From Glandiceps talaboti (taxonomy: Eukaryota; Hemichordata; Enteropneusta; Spengelidae), in contig NC_135553.1 of assembly GCF_964340395.1 (NCBI RefSeq), positions 7,798,501 to 7,862,500 on the forward strand: a DNA stretch of 64,000 nt. Direction: 5' to 3'. The notes below the pieces were generated by a model. The model was given only the letters and a program-made list of their open reading frames with translations, was not told where the DNA came from and made no database searches. The position numbers were made by a program, and so were the translations under genes. Below are positions 14,700-27,549 of this stretch, piece by piece (position 1 is the stretch's first letter; every line of letters starts with the position of its first letter).

Positions 14700-16410
14700 C
14701 ATGCCCTTCAGTTTTCTGGGTTCGTTCTTCTTAGAAACATCTTTGACCTCGCAACCTTACATTGATTGGCAAATATGAACAATGATGTGAATATTTTGTT
14801 CACGTTATTAAGCGAGTTATAAGATACATCATACTATACAGTCATGTAAATAGTTCCTAGACAGTTTCTAGTTATGTTTTGAGGTGTACATATACCATCC
14901 TTTTCATGTTAGTGTTCTTTGGATTTGCTTGCTACAACCTGTTAGAAACCAAAAAGAAACTGAATATCCTTCACTTTTAATTAAGATAGTAAGATTGAAA
15001 TTTCTTGCTGCATTTTGTCTAAATGACATAAACCTACAACTAGACGAAGACACGCGTATGCCAATGTTTTGCTATCTGCATGCCGTCTGCATGGCACGTT
15101 AGTTCATTTCATTTAGACAATATATATATTTAATGTAGCATATACAGTTTCTTATTGGTTTCTGCGTGGGTGTATCAAACAGAGCCAATGAACACTAAAC
15201 ATGAAGCGAGCTGTACATTGATCGAGTGTGCAGGAGCTGGATATTTTGTGTGTAGTATCTTACTATATAATGTGCCAACTTGTAATATGTATAAACTACG
15301 AGCCTCCTTTATTTGGTCAGTCGATGGAAGGGGGGGGGGGGGGTAGGGGTAGACGAACGAATTGCACACCCGTCGTTTATCATAAGTGTGGTAATTAATG
15401 CTAACCCCAAAAGTATAAATTGAATTTGCTCCTGCGGTGAATATTACGCTAATCTTTAACAAAGTGTGACAGATTCGTCAACCAACAGCCCCACGTTGGG
15501 TAACACCTTTGTAACGCTGCAAGCGTGTGATGATATCATAGACTTAGGTTATAACTGAAGCTACTAAGTAGACACTCTAGTTGTAGCTTCTGTTTTGTCT
15601 TATCTAGAGTTCACCGTGTCAGTCATTTCCCGGCGCTCTGTTGCAGTAATGGCGTTTCGTTGTACATTCATAATTGTTTTGCAATGGATGCAGGATACGA
15701 TAGCCTACCCTACAGCGTATCATTATAATATCTACCCATCATATATCCTACCGTCCACCATAATATCAGTTATCAAAGGTGAATCGAAAAAGCAGTGCAT
15801 AGCTCAGAGAGACCTATCCTTTCCCCCGTTCACTTAATTTAGACTGGCTAATTAAATGATCACAAAGCATTCTTCAGAAAACAATACCATATTATTCTCC
15901 TTTTGGTTATGGTCCAATTGACTGTGTTATGACCTAGGGGGGTTTGAAGTAAAGTAGCACACTATTGTTATGGGTGGCATTGTTAGGTTTGTTTTAGTCA
16001 TTATCGCCTTAGATACAGGTGTTTGTACGGTACAGACCAACATAGGGTCTATTTTAACTTCTGTGGTATGTTTACAAGTTCGCTGGTTAGATTCGGAAGA
16101 ATATTATAGAAAAAAAACATTTAGTTGGTAAACGTTCAATTTTGTTTCTTTTAGGTTTAAGTTTGTGAAATCTAAATAAAAACAATCAATATGTGCATGC
16201 ATAAATTAAGTAGAAGTCTGTGGTGCACAAGAAATTAATTGCAATTGCGAATAAACAACCACATCGACCTGAAAACTCGTGTATATGTTGGAGCAAATGC
16301 AGTCACTGTGTTAAATCACGTGTTAAATCTGTTTGTTAGAGACTAAATATAATATGACGATACGATAAAATTGCATTGCTTATGTTGTTACAATGTGTAT
16401 GGTGTTAAAA
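14700..16410. other. Unique sequence with a G14 run; no supported gene
   Basis: Several 60-95 codon frames, none with recognisable motifs. Confidence 0.4.
15330..15343. repeat. G homopolymer of 14
   Basis: A run of about 14 G bases, then TAGGGGTAG. Confidence 0.9.
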
Positions 16411-16413
16411 TAG

Positions 16414-16673
16414 TTGGAATTTGAGACATCGTTTGAAAAAGAACCGGATTTAGAGTATAGCTTGAATACACGTTCTAGTCATAAACTTAAACTGACAACG
16501 TGCCATGCCAGGGAGAATCAGAAAGAATCAGACTTAAATCATACAGCGATCACTCAATCACCTATACTTCTGCAACCGTCTGGAATCAACTGCCGGTCGA
16601 TATTAAAAGCATCAAATGTCACAATCTGTCATTAAGACTTAATACATACTTTTTCCGGATTGCATATATATGA
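16414..16673 (+). mobile_element. LINE ORF2 C-terminal relic (frameshifted)
   Basis: The first part reads NTRSSHKLKL, the conserved NTR motif that precedes the end of many non-LTR reverse transcriptase proteins. A frameshift around 16510-16540 moves the homology two bases over. There the sequence reads SYSDHSITYTSATVWNQLP and VDIKSIKCHNLSLRLNTYFF, then a stop at 16671-16673. The block xFSYxGAxxWNxLP followed by a short helix is the classic C-terminus of CR1/L2/Jockey-like ORF2 proteins. Only the last 85 or so codons remain; the reverse transcriptase and endonuclease domains are missing, as expected for a 5'-truncated copy. The 3' UTR is not clearly delimited. The element is dead. Confidence 0.6.
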
Positions 16674-16679
16674 TCTGCT

Positions 16680-18380
16680 ATTTGTAAAGTACCAGACTGA
16701 GAGAGAATTGCTAATGGATACAAGGAGATCTATGAATCGTTTTTTACAATTCATTTTCCAGTCATGTACATTTTTTATTTAAGCTTACATCACAACCCCT
16801 ACTCAACAGTAACCAAGTAGATGATTAAATCAAGAATGATAACTTTACTTTATGATTATTCCAATATAAATGAGTTTACTCTTAAGAATCTACATACGGC
16901 ATATTTCATTGATTAATCTCTTCTGATGTGTGCATTCCATTGCTTGACGTCCAAGAACTTTGAGCCACGATTTGAACTTACTACACAGGGCCGAATAATC
17001 GTGCTTTATTGTCAACATCACCACTGTTTTGTACATTATATAGAGTAAAGCTGGCAGGTAAAGTACTTTAGTAATTCTCTTACATCTTATCTTACTATAC
17101 GTATCACACTCTCTGATTTCTTATCATGCTGGTCTACTTTAAAGATGTAGTGCCACTGGGTGGATAATCGTCACTAAATAAATCATTTGTCCGTCGTATC
17201 TTTAATCCACTCAGCCACCGTTCTGCCCTTATAGAGTGCATTTTTAAACAGGTAAACTTGCAGTCACTATACTCTTCAGAAAGCCAGACATCATATAAAA
17301 AACCGTGAATCAATCAGCCAAGAAACGTAACTACCCTTAAATAACCCTGAAATAGCAGGTAATACAACAGGAGTGTACAACGTGGGCGTAAAGCGTGTTC
17401 TGATGCTATCTAAGTGTGGATTTTGCCCTTCGGTAGACAATTGTCGATCTTATCGGGTGTTTCCGAGACGACACGAATAAACAGCTTCAATCAAGTATAC
17501 AATGGAATATCTAGAATATTAGCTAGCCTATATCATGATTTATAAACCAATAACGAATAGCCTCGGACAGTAACCCTTTCTGTTTACATAATATCAAATA
17601 CGGCTGTGTTTCCGTAAACACTTGGAACTAATTTATTTATGTACGCTTTGCCCTCATGATTGGAAAGCCTACAAAATGGTTTGTCTCCATTATTAAAAAC
17701 AACCACGTCTCAGTAGAAAATAGAAAATAACTACTTAAAGAAGACCTTATATGAAAAAAGAACTTCAAACACACCGACGTCATTTAAAATGTTCATGTTA
17801 GAGTAAATTTCTCTAAATCAAACAGACGACTTCGTTAAACCGACTTCAGAGATTTACGTTGCAATAACAATCTATTTACTTTAGAACGTGTTTTCCTTGT
17901 CAACGTATATCTAGACCCCTGAACAAACTCAGTCTGGGATTCGTTGTTGATGTTGTCAACTTTCATCACTTAACATTAAAAGTAAACAAGAAACTTTGCT
18001 ATATTCACAAAAATGAATACCTGGCCAACACCATATTATTTCAAACAAAGGCGACATCTCCCGTGGCTATCGTGTATGGGATTCTAACTCTACCCTAAAC
18101 CCCAGCTTAACTCCCTAGCAGTTTGTATGTTACAGACTATGTCACTTCCTACCAGTATGTATCTTACAGATCAAATGACACTTTTCTATGCAAATATTCT
18201 GACTGTAAAGTAGTGACGATCAATATTGGAGATACATTTTCCCGGACAGCATTATTAAAAATGTCTGAATAGCGTTGTGGATATTGTGTTACTTTGAATT
18301 GAACAAAGAGTCCGACGTGTTTAATATTTAGCTTGCAAGAATGAAACATTCAGGTTGTACAGTAAACAGAACTTCTTATT
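16680..18380. other. Unique sequence; no supported gene
   Basis: May include the decayed 3' UTR of the LINE relic at its left end; nothing else seen. Confidence 0.4.
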
Positions 18381-18386
18381 TCATTT

Positions 18387-19285
18387 TTAATGCGCATCTT
18401 CTTGTCCTAAAAGAAATGCATTTACTGACTTCACAATGACGGTTTAGGTTTATTGGGATATTGAAAGATATGTCTGTAATACGTATTTGTTCATTAAATG
18501 TACAGTTTCTCGTTCTGAAGAAAAGTATTCATAATTCATACTAACGGGTTTTTTCCAGATGTTGTTTCTTTAATACTTGTGTTTTCATTTAGATTTTTCT
18601 GGCATTTTTAAAAATATTTTTTTCCCATACCTATTTTATTTTCGAGTTCTGAAGAAATGTATTTTCTGAATTCAGAACAACATTTGGGTTAAGTGGCATC
18701 TCATTCTACAATTTCTTGTTCTGTAGAAATGTATTCAGTGAATTTATGATAATCGTCCCAGATCGCGAGTTTGTTGTTGTCGATATACACTTTTCCTTGA
18801 TCAGGGAAGACTTATTTCGACGCTGGTTAATTAGACAATTCTTGTGTATAACTAGTGTTAGAGATCTTTTTACAGATTTATTGGACTAACCATGTAAAAT
18901 ATTTGTGACGGTGATTTTCGATGCGAGCGAATCTCAAACGAAAAACCGGGTCCCACGTGAAATAATGCGATATGTGGTATGGTTTTTGAGACATTGTGTT
19001 GATGTGTCTTATTTGTGCACATATAATGTACAATTTCTTGTTCTAAAGAAATACATTACACAATTTCATAAAATGGTATGGTTTTCGTGGCATGTTTCAG
19101 ATTCTGTTTCTTCAAAAATATATTACTTATTTGTTCATAAATGTATAATTATGTACAATTTATTGTTTTAAGAAATGTATTCACAGAATCCATGGGTTTT
19201 TCGGTATGTATAGATCTCTCCTTTTTGTAATACGTATGTTTGTTTGAGCATTATGTTCATTAAACTAAGGGGTACATCTATATAT
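18387..19285. repeat. Decayed satellite-like tandem array, unit roughly 120-140 bp
   Basis: The core TTGTTCTGAAGAAATGTATT with variants occurs near 18400, 18510, 18650, 18715, 19037 and 19162. It is followed by TCA-type spacer, GGTTTTT/GGTATG, AGAT-T, TAATACGTAT and TTCATTAAATGTA. The order repeats, most clearly in 18387-18505, 19033-19160 and 19155-19285. Some units are broken or missing. Confidence 0.6.
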
Positions 19286-19482
19286 GATCGTTTTTAGATA
19301 TGATACTCAGCCATGTATACCGTTTCAGTTAATTAAGTTATCTATAACTGCCAACGACTGGGGCTCAACATGATCATTCTTCAAGCATTCATCCATGATA
19401 GCCGGGCCCCATGAGTTCTGAATAATGAAACAAATCCAGTTTGTTATGTAAATTAGACATCTTCATTTCCTCTAGTAGTGAT

Positions 19483-19555
19483 GCATTGCATTACATTACA
19501 TTGCATTACATTACATTACATTACATTACATTACATTACATTACTTTACTTTACT
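19483..19555. repeat. (ATTAC)n pentanucleotide array
   Basis: About 13 units CATTA, with GCATT variants at the left and TTTAC at the right edge. Confidence 0.95.
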
Positions 19556-20334
19556 GACATAGTACTGTAGATATATGGTTGCATTACATCGTCGTATATC
19601 CAATTTAGTCTCAACATTATCAGACATTAGTCTTCCCACTCTTTTATATTAAAAAAATCTTCGAAACATATTACTTATTAAAATCGTTGCCATTTGTGGG
19701 GTTGAGCTTTCTTTCAATTACCTAAAATCATAAAAGTGGATGGTAGAAGTGGAAAATAAAGATTAACCAAATATAAGAAGCACGGATTTTATCATGTTGT
19801 TGTCCATTACATGTAAACTACAGACGTCATCAGGTTTTTTTTTGAAATGACACATTTATACAGCATGATATAGATTCCCATCCCATTAGCTTATGAATTA
19901 TATGACTATCATATCTGTTAATATAAAAATGATCGATCGCAAATGTCGTTTACAGATCTTCGCCATTGTCAGATATTCATTGGTAATGATCTCCTTTATA
20001 TTTTACCGATTTATCATTACTTTATATTTCCGATATTTCACCACCAAATTGGTGTAATGTATACAAATGATTACTACTGATTAGTTAATAACATATATAT
20101 ATATGCCCCAAACCGACGGAAACCCAATCCTTATATTAATTAAATCCACCCAAATGTGACATTTCGTATTTTTTCTGTAATCGTGTATGGTAATCAGTAT
20201 GGTAATCAGTCAGAACACCTGGTCAGCTTACTATTAAGTTTCAGTGATGGACTAGTTAATGTCATGGAAAATCTCAGCAAATATAAACCAGGATTCTAAT
20301 GGTTCTTTGTAAAAATGTTAATTATAATGCACAA

Positions 20335-20526
20335 TGTGTGTGTGTGGTGTGTGTGTGTGTGTGTACGCATGTATGTACGTACGTATGTATGTATGTATGT
20401 ATGTATGTATGTATGTATGTATGTATGTATGTGTGTATGTATGTATGTATGTATGTATGTATGTATGTATGTGCGTGTATGTATGTATGTATGTATGTAT
20501 GTATGTATGTATGTATGTATGTATGC
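20335..20526. repeat. (GT)n then (GTAT)n array
   Basis: About 15 GT units, then roughly 38 GTAT units with GTGT and GCGT variants. False open frames occur on both strands. Confidence 0.95.
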
Positions 20527-20529
20527 ACT

Positions 20530-23415
20530 AGTCTATATTCTGCAAATCACCAGTCACAACTTTATTTGTAATATTTTGCAAGACATATGGCAACTAATGG
20601 AACTTTATACTTTAATAAATTGCAAGCCAATATTGAGTATGACTAATGAACATGTCATGGTCAGTTTATTTGTGATTAGTCACTCATTATGAGATTGAAC
20701 TACTTAGTACTATGTGATCTGGTTGACAAGGCCAATCACGAGTTGTTGTACTTTCCACAAACACAGCTCGTAGATAGCTTATTAGCTCGTAGAGATTTTG
20801 AAAACAACAACAGATACTACATAGGGATTGTCTCTAGGGAAATTGCTGCGGTCAGATTTCACAATTTTGCAATAGTACTTATGTGAAAATAAGAGTGTCT
20901 GTTTCTATTTAGATGTAAAATGTAGTTATGATGACTTCCAGTGACCTTTACTCTTAGTCATTAAAAGGTCACAGTTTGTATAGAGAGAAATAATCTGTCA
21001 CTAACAGTTGTGTATCTTGGATTATACCTTACATGTTAAGGTAACTTGATTTGTTAATTGTATTCACCTATAGAACCAGAAGCACATTTCACTGAAGTCT
21101 GGCTTTAATATGGTTCAGCATGTTTGAAAGATGCTGTGTTGTCTCAATCTTTATCGCTACGCGGGTAGCACTAGTTATATTTATACTTTGTTCTCTAATG
21201 TAAGAAGAAAGTGTGTTCCTTTATAACACCCTGTTTCTGTGGATAAATGTGCCGTTGATTTGTTTGACAGTCAAGGTATAGATTCTGTTCAGCGATTAGA
21301 TGGCATTTGGAATTGCACCATAAAAAAATTGGAAATGATTATGATAAAACATCATTTATTATTCAGTTGATACATCACTTTGTCGTTGATATCTTCCTAG
21401 TCTGATCTACGTGAAGTTGACCTTGACACTGGAGCAGAGCCAAGTGTTTACTGAATCTGATCCGATAGTTAAGACGATTTTCCGACGATTTTCACCACCA
21501 TACGAGGATACCTATCAAACTTCAACAAACATTATATATGATATATAATTATAAAATGGCGATAAAAGACTTCAAATCATTTTCCTTTGTTTCGTTTTTC
21601 TCAACATGAAAAATCACGTGATTTAGAAACTTAAGTAACAATAGCTCATTTTCATGCTTGTAAGTGGACAACACCGTGATATAAATACAGTTTTTGGGTT
21701 CCACTCTATAATGCGTGCTATTAACTATTGACAATGGGCGTGATGCAAACATTTTAGTACGGTATGAAAAAAGCAACTCTATGGTAGAATCTCACTGCAA
21801 TACGAGTATCAGTTACTATGTAAATGATTACTGAATGCAATATAGCCTGTTAAGAACAGGTCAGACCCGGTCACAAATATTGCTTTATGTGGTAATTCGA
21901 TCTCTATAGTATAGAACCTGTGACTTCTATCAAACAGCTGTACAAAAAACATTCCTATTTCTTGACAAGCAATCGAATCGCACTTCGAAAAGGTGTGCTG
22001 GTAATGTTTATTTAGATTCTGCATATATGTATCTCTCATGGTCTGATCTACAGTCCTCAGGGATTGTACGACACGATATAATAAATTAAGTGTATCTATT
22101 GCGACGCACCGATGACGTCACCTCACCTAGGTTATGTAAAACGTAGAAACAATTAACTCACAAACATGAAACTCTTTGGTGTACTTTTATTGGACTTTCT
22201 GTACGATTGTGTTGAGCGACCTGTACTTGTATCTATTCGCTGTGAATACGTTGCTTCGAAAAAAAATAACAATGACAAAAAAGTAATATACGCAGGCTGA
22301 AATGGAAACATTGTGTAACCAATCTGAACACTGTGCTATGTTTGATACCGAAATAGTGTAAAGCCCGTGTGACAGCTTGAAGATTATTATGATATCATGG
22401 CGAACTGATTTCAAGGAATTAAATACATGACACACTGGAACAACGGGCATGTATTAGAATAAATGTACCAGCCGCGCCGAGATCAAAGTGTCAATCATTC
22501 TTTAGAACAAAACAAGCCACCGCGAGAATCGCTCAATCCAACACAAAGAAAAGCATGAAGCATTTCTGATGAACCGAATTCATCGAATGTATTTATCAGA
22601 TTAATCGTAGTTAGTTAACGAAGTCAATACATGTACTCTAGACTTGTCTAGCTTGATTATGTATCGGCTACAAATGTCTATAGTGAATGGTTGATTACAA
22701 GTCATCAGCATCTCCAACATTGCCTGGTGTCAGAATCATGAAATAAGCATAAACTAAATATGAATTCATTTATTTTTCCTATCCTCAAACCTGGTAGATT
22801 GCATATTAGACACTCATTTCGAATCTCCCCCTGCGGGTATAGTCACATGAACGTGCCATTGGGCAATCTCTGCTTTACACGCGTTGCGTTGCAGATCATG
22901 CATTAAATGGCCGACAGCATGACACGCAGTAGCCAATGTGATCCATTGCATCGAAATGACACCAGTCAATTTTCTCTTGTTACGAATTTTCCGACATTGG
23001 CGTGTACAACCTTTATATGTTTGAATGAATACGAGAGATTCCTACAGTTCATCATTTTCATACATTTTTAACGATAATGTAAAAATGGAATCAAAATATG
23101 AATGACAGCCAGATCGATAATAACTTACTATGGGTAAAGGTCGGGTCATTACATTTCGTACATTAATAGGTAACAATATAATTCTAAACAATATATATGT
23201 GTACAAGGGGGAAATTGCAATGATAATCACAATCAAATGATCTCATACCACGAATAATTAATGTGCACTCTACGTCCTGTCCAATTTTACACATTAACTT
23301 TCATTATGTATGTAATGAGAAACAACTTTAAATAGCGATCTTAATTGACTTGTTCAGCACAGACTTATTAAATGTATACAGTTAAATCATCACCATGGTC
23401 ACAATTACTATAATA
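20530..23415. other. Unique sequence; no supported gene
   Basis: Chance frames only. Confidence 0.4.
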
Positions 23416-23417
23416 TG

Positions 23418-23601
23418 GTTGGATGGATGGATGGATGGATGGATGGATGGGTGGATGGATGGACGGATGAATGGGTGGGTGGGTGGGTGTATGGAAGGAT
23501 AGATAGATATTTTTTTAGATAGAGATACTTTTTAGATAGATACTTTTAAGACAGACAGACAGACAGACAGACAGGCAGACAGACAGACAGACAGACAGAC
23601 A
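23418..23601. repeat. (GGAT)n, degenerate GATA and (GACA)n arrays
   Basis: GGAT and GGGT units (23418-23500), AGATA/TTTTTAGATA units (23500-23548), then about 13 GACA units that abut the truncated LINE. Confidence 0.95.
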
Positions 23602-24225
23602 CAATAATGTAGATTGAATTTTCTTTGCATTGATATTGATGTACAATTATTGTCAGAAGGTGTGCATACGTCAAGAAAACGTGACTGTTATGCTTCAGTT
23701 AAAAAGGAATTGCCTCTGGAATCTTATTTATCCTCTCTTGATAATTCAATATTCAAATTGATGCTATGTCAATTTAAAACCCCTACACATACTTTAAAAA
23801 TTGACACTGGTCGTTGGAATGATACTCCAAGAGTAGAGAGACTTTGTGAAATGTGTAATTTAAATCAAATATAGAGGATGAATTCCACTTCTTACTTGTA
23901 TACCCATTTTATACTTGTAAGGTCAAAATATGCAAATTATGTTTACAATCCCCGTTGCAACATAAATTTGTGTTACTTCTGTCGTCTCGCAAGGTTAACA
24001 CTCTTAGAAAACTAAGTAGATATATATGTTATGTTATAAAACTTGGAGAAGATGCTAGTAGGAACTCTGAGATATAAACTTTTCTCTACTGTCTACTGTT
24101 CCCTACGTGGGAGTAGGGTTATTTTCTAGTGATCTGCTCATTTTTGTATAGTTATGGTCTGTATTTTTTAGCCAGTGGCCACCAGTACTAAACAAACGAT
24201 TGATTGATTAATTGATTGACACAAT
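23602..24225 (+). mobile_element. 5'-truncated LINE: ORF2 C-terminus, 3' UTR and GATT tail
   Basis: The open frame from 23614 ends with a typical non-LTR retrotransposon C-terminal region. It has a helix (NSIFKLMLCQFKTP), then HTLKIDTGRW and RVERLCEMCNLNQ, the Cys-containing 'GRW...P...R.C..C' motif. A two-base AT duplication just before the stop at 23872 breaks the frame. In the next frame homology resumes as IEDEFHFLLVYPFY and runs to a TAA near 24076. The expected order GRW, RLC.xC, DEFHFL is thus complete. About 150 bases of 3' UTR follow, ending in GATTGATTGATTAATTGATTG, the simple-repeat tail used by many LINEs. The 5' side is cut off at a (GACA)n array. The exact clade cannot be set by eye. 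Inactive. Confidence 0.7.
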
Positions 24226-24309
24226 GTTGATTGATGGAAGGGTGGATGGATAAACATACAGTGGCATGGATAGACGGACCGACCGACCGACAGACACACA
24301 CAAATTGCG

Positions 24310-25870
24310 TTCATTGTTTCTTCATTGTTGACGAGGACTGCAAATAATATGTATACATGTGTAAGTAGAAGACAGAATTGAATTATACTTCAACGTGAAA
24401 TATGTGTGACTGTGATCTTCTGAGCAATGAGATATTATCCTATGTTATAGGCTATAGGGTGATAAGATGAGTTTACAGCTTTATATTTTGTTTTTGTTTA
24501 TTTGTTGTTTGTTTGTTTATTTGGGTTTTGGGGTTTAGTGTTTGCTTCGAAAGGTACTCGTAGTATTATATATACTGGAACATACTTACATGTAGCTACC
24601 ACCTGATATTGCGATACTTTATTTTAAACCTGTATAAACTCAATACATTCGTCGAACTCATGACTGTACTAAAATGTCGTAGAAATCCCTTTGATGCCAT
24701 CGGCTGTGCTACCATGGTCTGAAAATTATTTCTTACAACGAAGACATGCATATACATTGATATAACATTTCAATAGTTGAGTCAATATTCTATGCAAGTG
24801 TTGTTGTTAGACAAGTGGGAGTAAAGATAAAATTCTGGCTTGGGCTTGCGTGTCTTTACTTTAATCTTTATAATTATTATTATTGCACGTGTTGGGAGTG
24901 TGATTTCTCCATAGCAATACAGTAGAAACGTGATTACAGGTAACAATGATATTGAGTCCTGCACGATGAAAAGACAGCTAACGCACCAGACCGTAGCACC
25001 GTTGAACACGAAATAATTCAAGCCAATGTTTAAAAAAAAAAGAGTAAATTGCTTGTGTCGTGTTAACACGCAACCTCAAGGCAATCACGTAGTCAATGAT
25101 ATACATATATCAATATACTCTGAATGATCAGAAAATAATGTATATATTTGCCCTTCTGCAATACATCTTCCAAAATTAACTCAGAGTGATCATACAAAGG
25201 TCTGTCTAGGTAACACCAATGTATGTGCCTCAGAGAATCCATTTTTAATAAAACTGCTCATCAGTTGACTGAAATTGACATGAACACGCATACAAATTTA
25301 ATCTATTGGGACCATTCTTATCGGAAACACACATTTGCAGTAACTCTCTTACACCCTATCAAATTTAACCACAGTAATACTGTCGGCAAGACGTCTTCTG
25401 ACAATACGGTCCTCTAAGAATATATTTCGATACTGGTATTAAAATGACAAGAGGTGACATGTTATCTCCCACTGGCCCACAACTCGACAATCAGAAGTGT
25501 TTTTGGCCGCTAACAAGTCTCTCCAACATTGACATTTTAGAAAAGGTCGGAAAACGCCGGCGGATTAACGCTCGTAAAGATTTACAATGTTGCTTGTGGA
25601 TCTTTTGCTCAGTGATTTTTCAAGTAGTGTGATGTAATACAAACTGTCACCTTCATTATATTTTAATGTTGAAGATTGTTAGTGCAACATCCATATATTG
25701 AGGTAAATTAGAGACTAGCTGATTCCAGATTTGTCTGACAAGCGACTTGTTCATGTGATCAACAGGATGACGTCGTATTCTCCCTTATGTCTGAATGATT
25801 TCAATCATTTTCTTGTAAAAGATTGATATAAAAAAGTGAATCTCGATGCTGTCAAATTGAAATGATGTGG
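24310..25870. other. Unique sequence; no supported gene
   Basis: Chance frames only. A short T/G-rich tract is near 24485-24535. Confidence 0.4.
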
Positions 25871-25880
25871 TTGGTGGTTG

Positions 25881-25904
25881 TTTTTTTTTTTTTTTTTTTT
25901 TTTT
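25881..25904. repeat. T homopolymer of 24
   Basis: Twenty-four T bases; it could be the reverse-complement poly(A) tail of an insertion, but no element is recognisable beside it. Confidence 0.9.
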
Positions 25905-26078
25905 ACACAGACAGGGTTTAACTTGAAGGGCGCCATATTACGACATAAGACATGTTTAGGCGGTTGTAAGCTCGTATTACTGTACTTAGTGTAATGTGCA
26001 TCAAACATTATCAAAACAACCTACGCACGATACCTGAAACTTTGGAGATGTTAATAATTTACAATATTGAATGCAAAG

Positions 26079-26079
<1 letters not shown>

Positions 26080-26169
<90 letters not shown>

Positions 26170-26171
26170 TA
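26080..26171. repeat. (AT)n microsatellite
   Basis: About 45 AT units with a few phase slips near 26149 and 26170. Confidence 0.95.
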
Positions 26172-27176
26172 TATGGAAGTACGAGTCACCTTATCCTGAA
26201 AATACGCCAAATGCTTATTTAATTTTGTAAAGAAGCCTAGGTGTTATGTTTCTTTTCATCAATGCGCCATGAGCCATGGTGTCACAGGAAAGCAATACTT
26301 TGCTATAACGTTGACGAATCGCTATTACGTAGTCCTACGTTGTTTTTATCTACTGTGACGAAAATAATTTTCCCTGAGCGATTTTCAAAATGTCTTCCCA
26401 TCATCGATCAGAATATTCAGTGACAACATCTGCATTTTTACCGACTAATAACTCTTGGCTAACCAAGCATTATTCATTCAGTCAATGCACCATAACCATT
26501 TTTAAAATACCCAAGGGTTTTGATCATGTCGTTTTAAAAAAACCCACACTTTTTAATACCACTAACAGTGGTGACAAGCTACATTAGCGATACGTACCGT
26601 GTTAAACTTTTCGGATCGAGAGTTAATTGCATCTTAAAGTTGAGTGCTATTGTTTCAAAATCGTTTGTTTCTGACACTAATTGCTCTGTAAATTGAGCTT
26701 ATATTAGCGCACTATTGTTTTCATTATTAAAGCGTATACACCCAGTAGCAACAAACACACTCGTTTTTTTGTTCAACATGGTCAGTTGGTAGACCTCGTG
26801 GTAAATATGGAGTTTGCTTTCAACGAATTTCTACCAACATTGCGCATATATGCATGGCCGTGACGATGTCGTTTGACGATTCAGAATCCTTGAGAATCAC
26901 GTGTCCGATTTATGCATTCGTAGACATGATGCAACGCCGAGATCGAGTTTCATTCAGTGAATTCCCCGCGGCTGTTTGACACTAACGAAGGTGTATTTTT
27001 CTGACGGCTCTTCCCGAACGCTTTACCGAATAGACAAAGACTCACGTTTTCTTGTATGGAGTCGAGCAGCATAAAACCAGTGTCCGTCTACAATCCTGTA
27101 GGCTCGATATCACCTTGCAATTGATTCGTATTTTGTCGTGTTTCAAAAAAAATCCGACAATATTGATATGCATTAC

Positions 27177-27376
27177 CTTGTATCGACATGCTTTTGACAA
27201 TTCAACAATGGGCATTTTTTCTCTTTTGGAATCTTTCATACATGGGCATTGAATTGCTTCGCTGCTCCGATGTTCATCGGTATTGTCAGTCGAGTCAACG
27301 CTCTCAGCGGGTGATGATACAGAATGCATTCCGAAAGAATTGATCAATGGAGACGTAATTGGCATGGGAGTGATTA
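27177..27376 (-). other. Possible unrecognised coding exon
   Basis: On the minus strand an open frame of about 65 codons is rich in Ser, Asp, Glu and Thr (segments SVSSPAESVDSTDNTDEHRSS and SKACRYK). It ends at a good donor, AAG followed by GTAATG. An AG that could serve as acceptor lies at 27377-27378, but its pyrimidine tract is poor; a Met at 27365 is an alternative start. Downstream of the donor the frame becomes AT-rich and loses this composition. I recognise no domain. It is on the same strand as, and about 3.8 kb downstream of, the guanylate cyclase exon. However, it does not begin with the Lys-Cys expected for that gene's next exon, so it is either another gene, a non-family exon, or chance. 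Confidence 0.2.
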
Positions 27377-27549
27377 CTGTGACCTTTGTCGGTTAAACGA
27401 ATTGTTGATCTGGTTAAGTAAGAGAATACGGTATTATTTAGCCTATACATGCCATTGTACACCGAGCAATAGTTACATTTGTTAAGGCTTTTTTCCCAAC
27501 ATCTACCGTGTCCATTAAAAATTTGAGTACAAGGTGCTCCCAAGAACTG

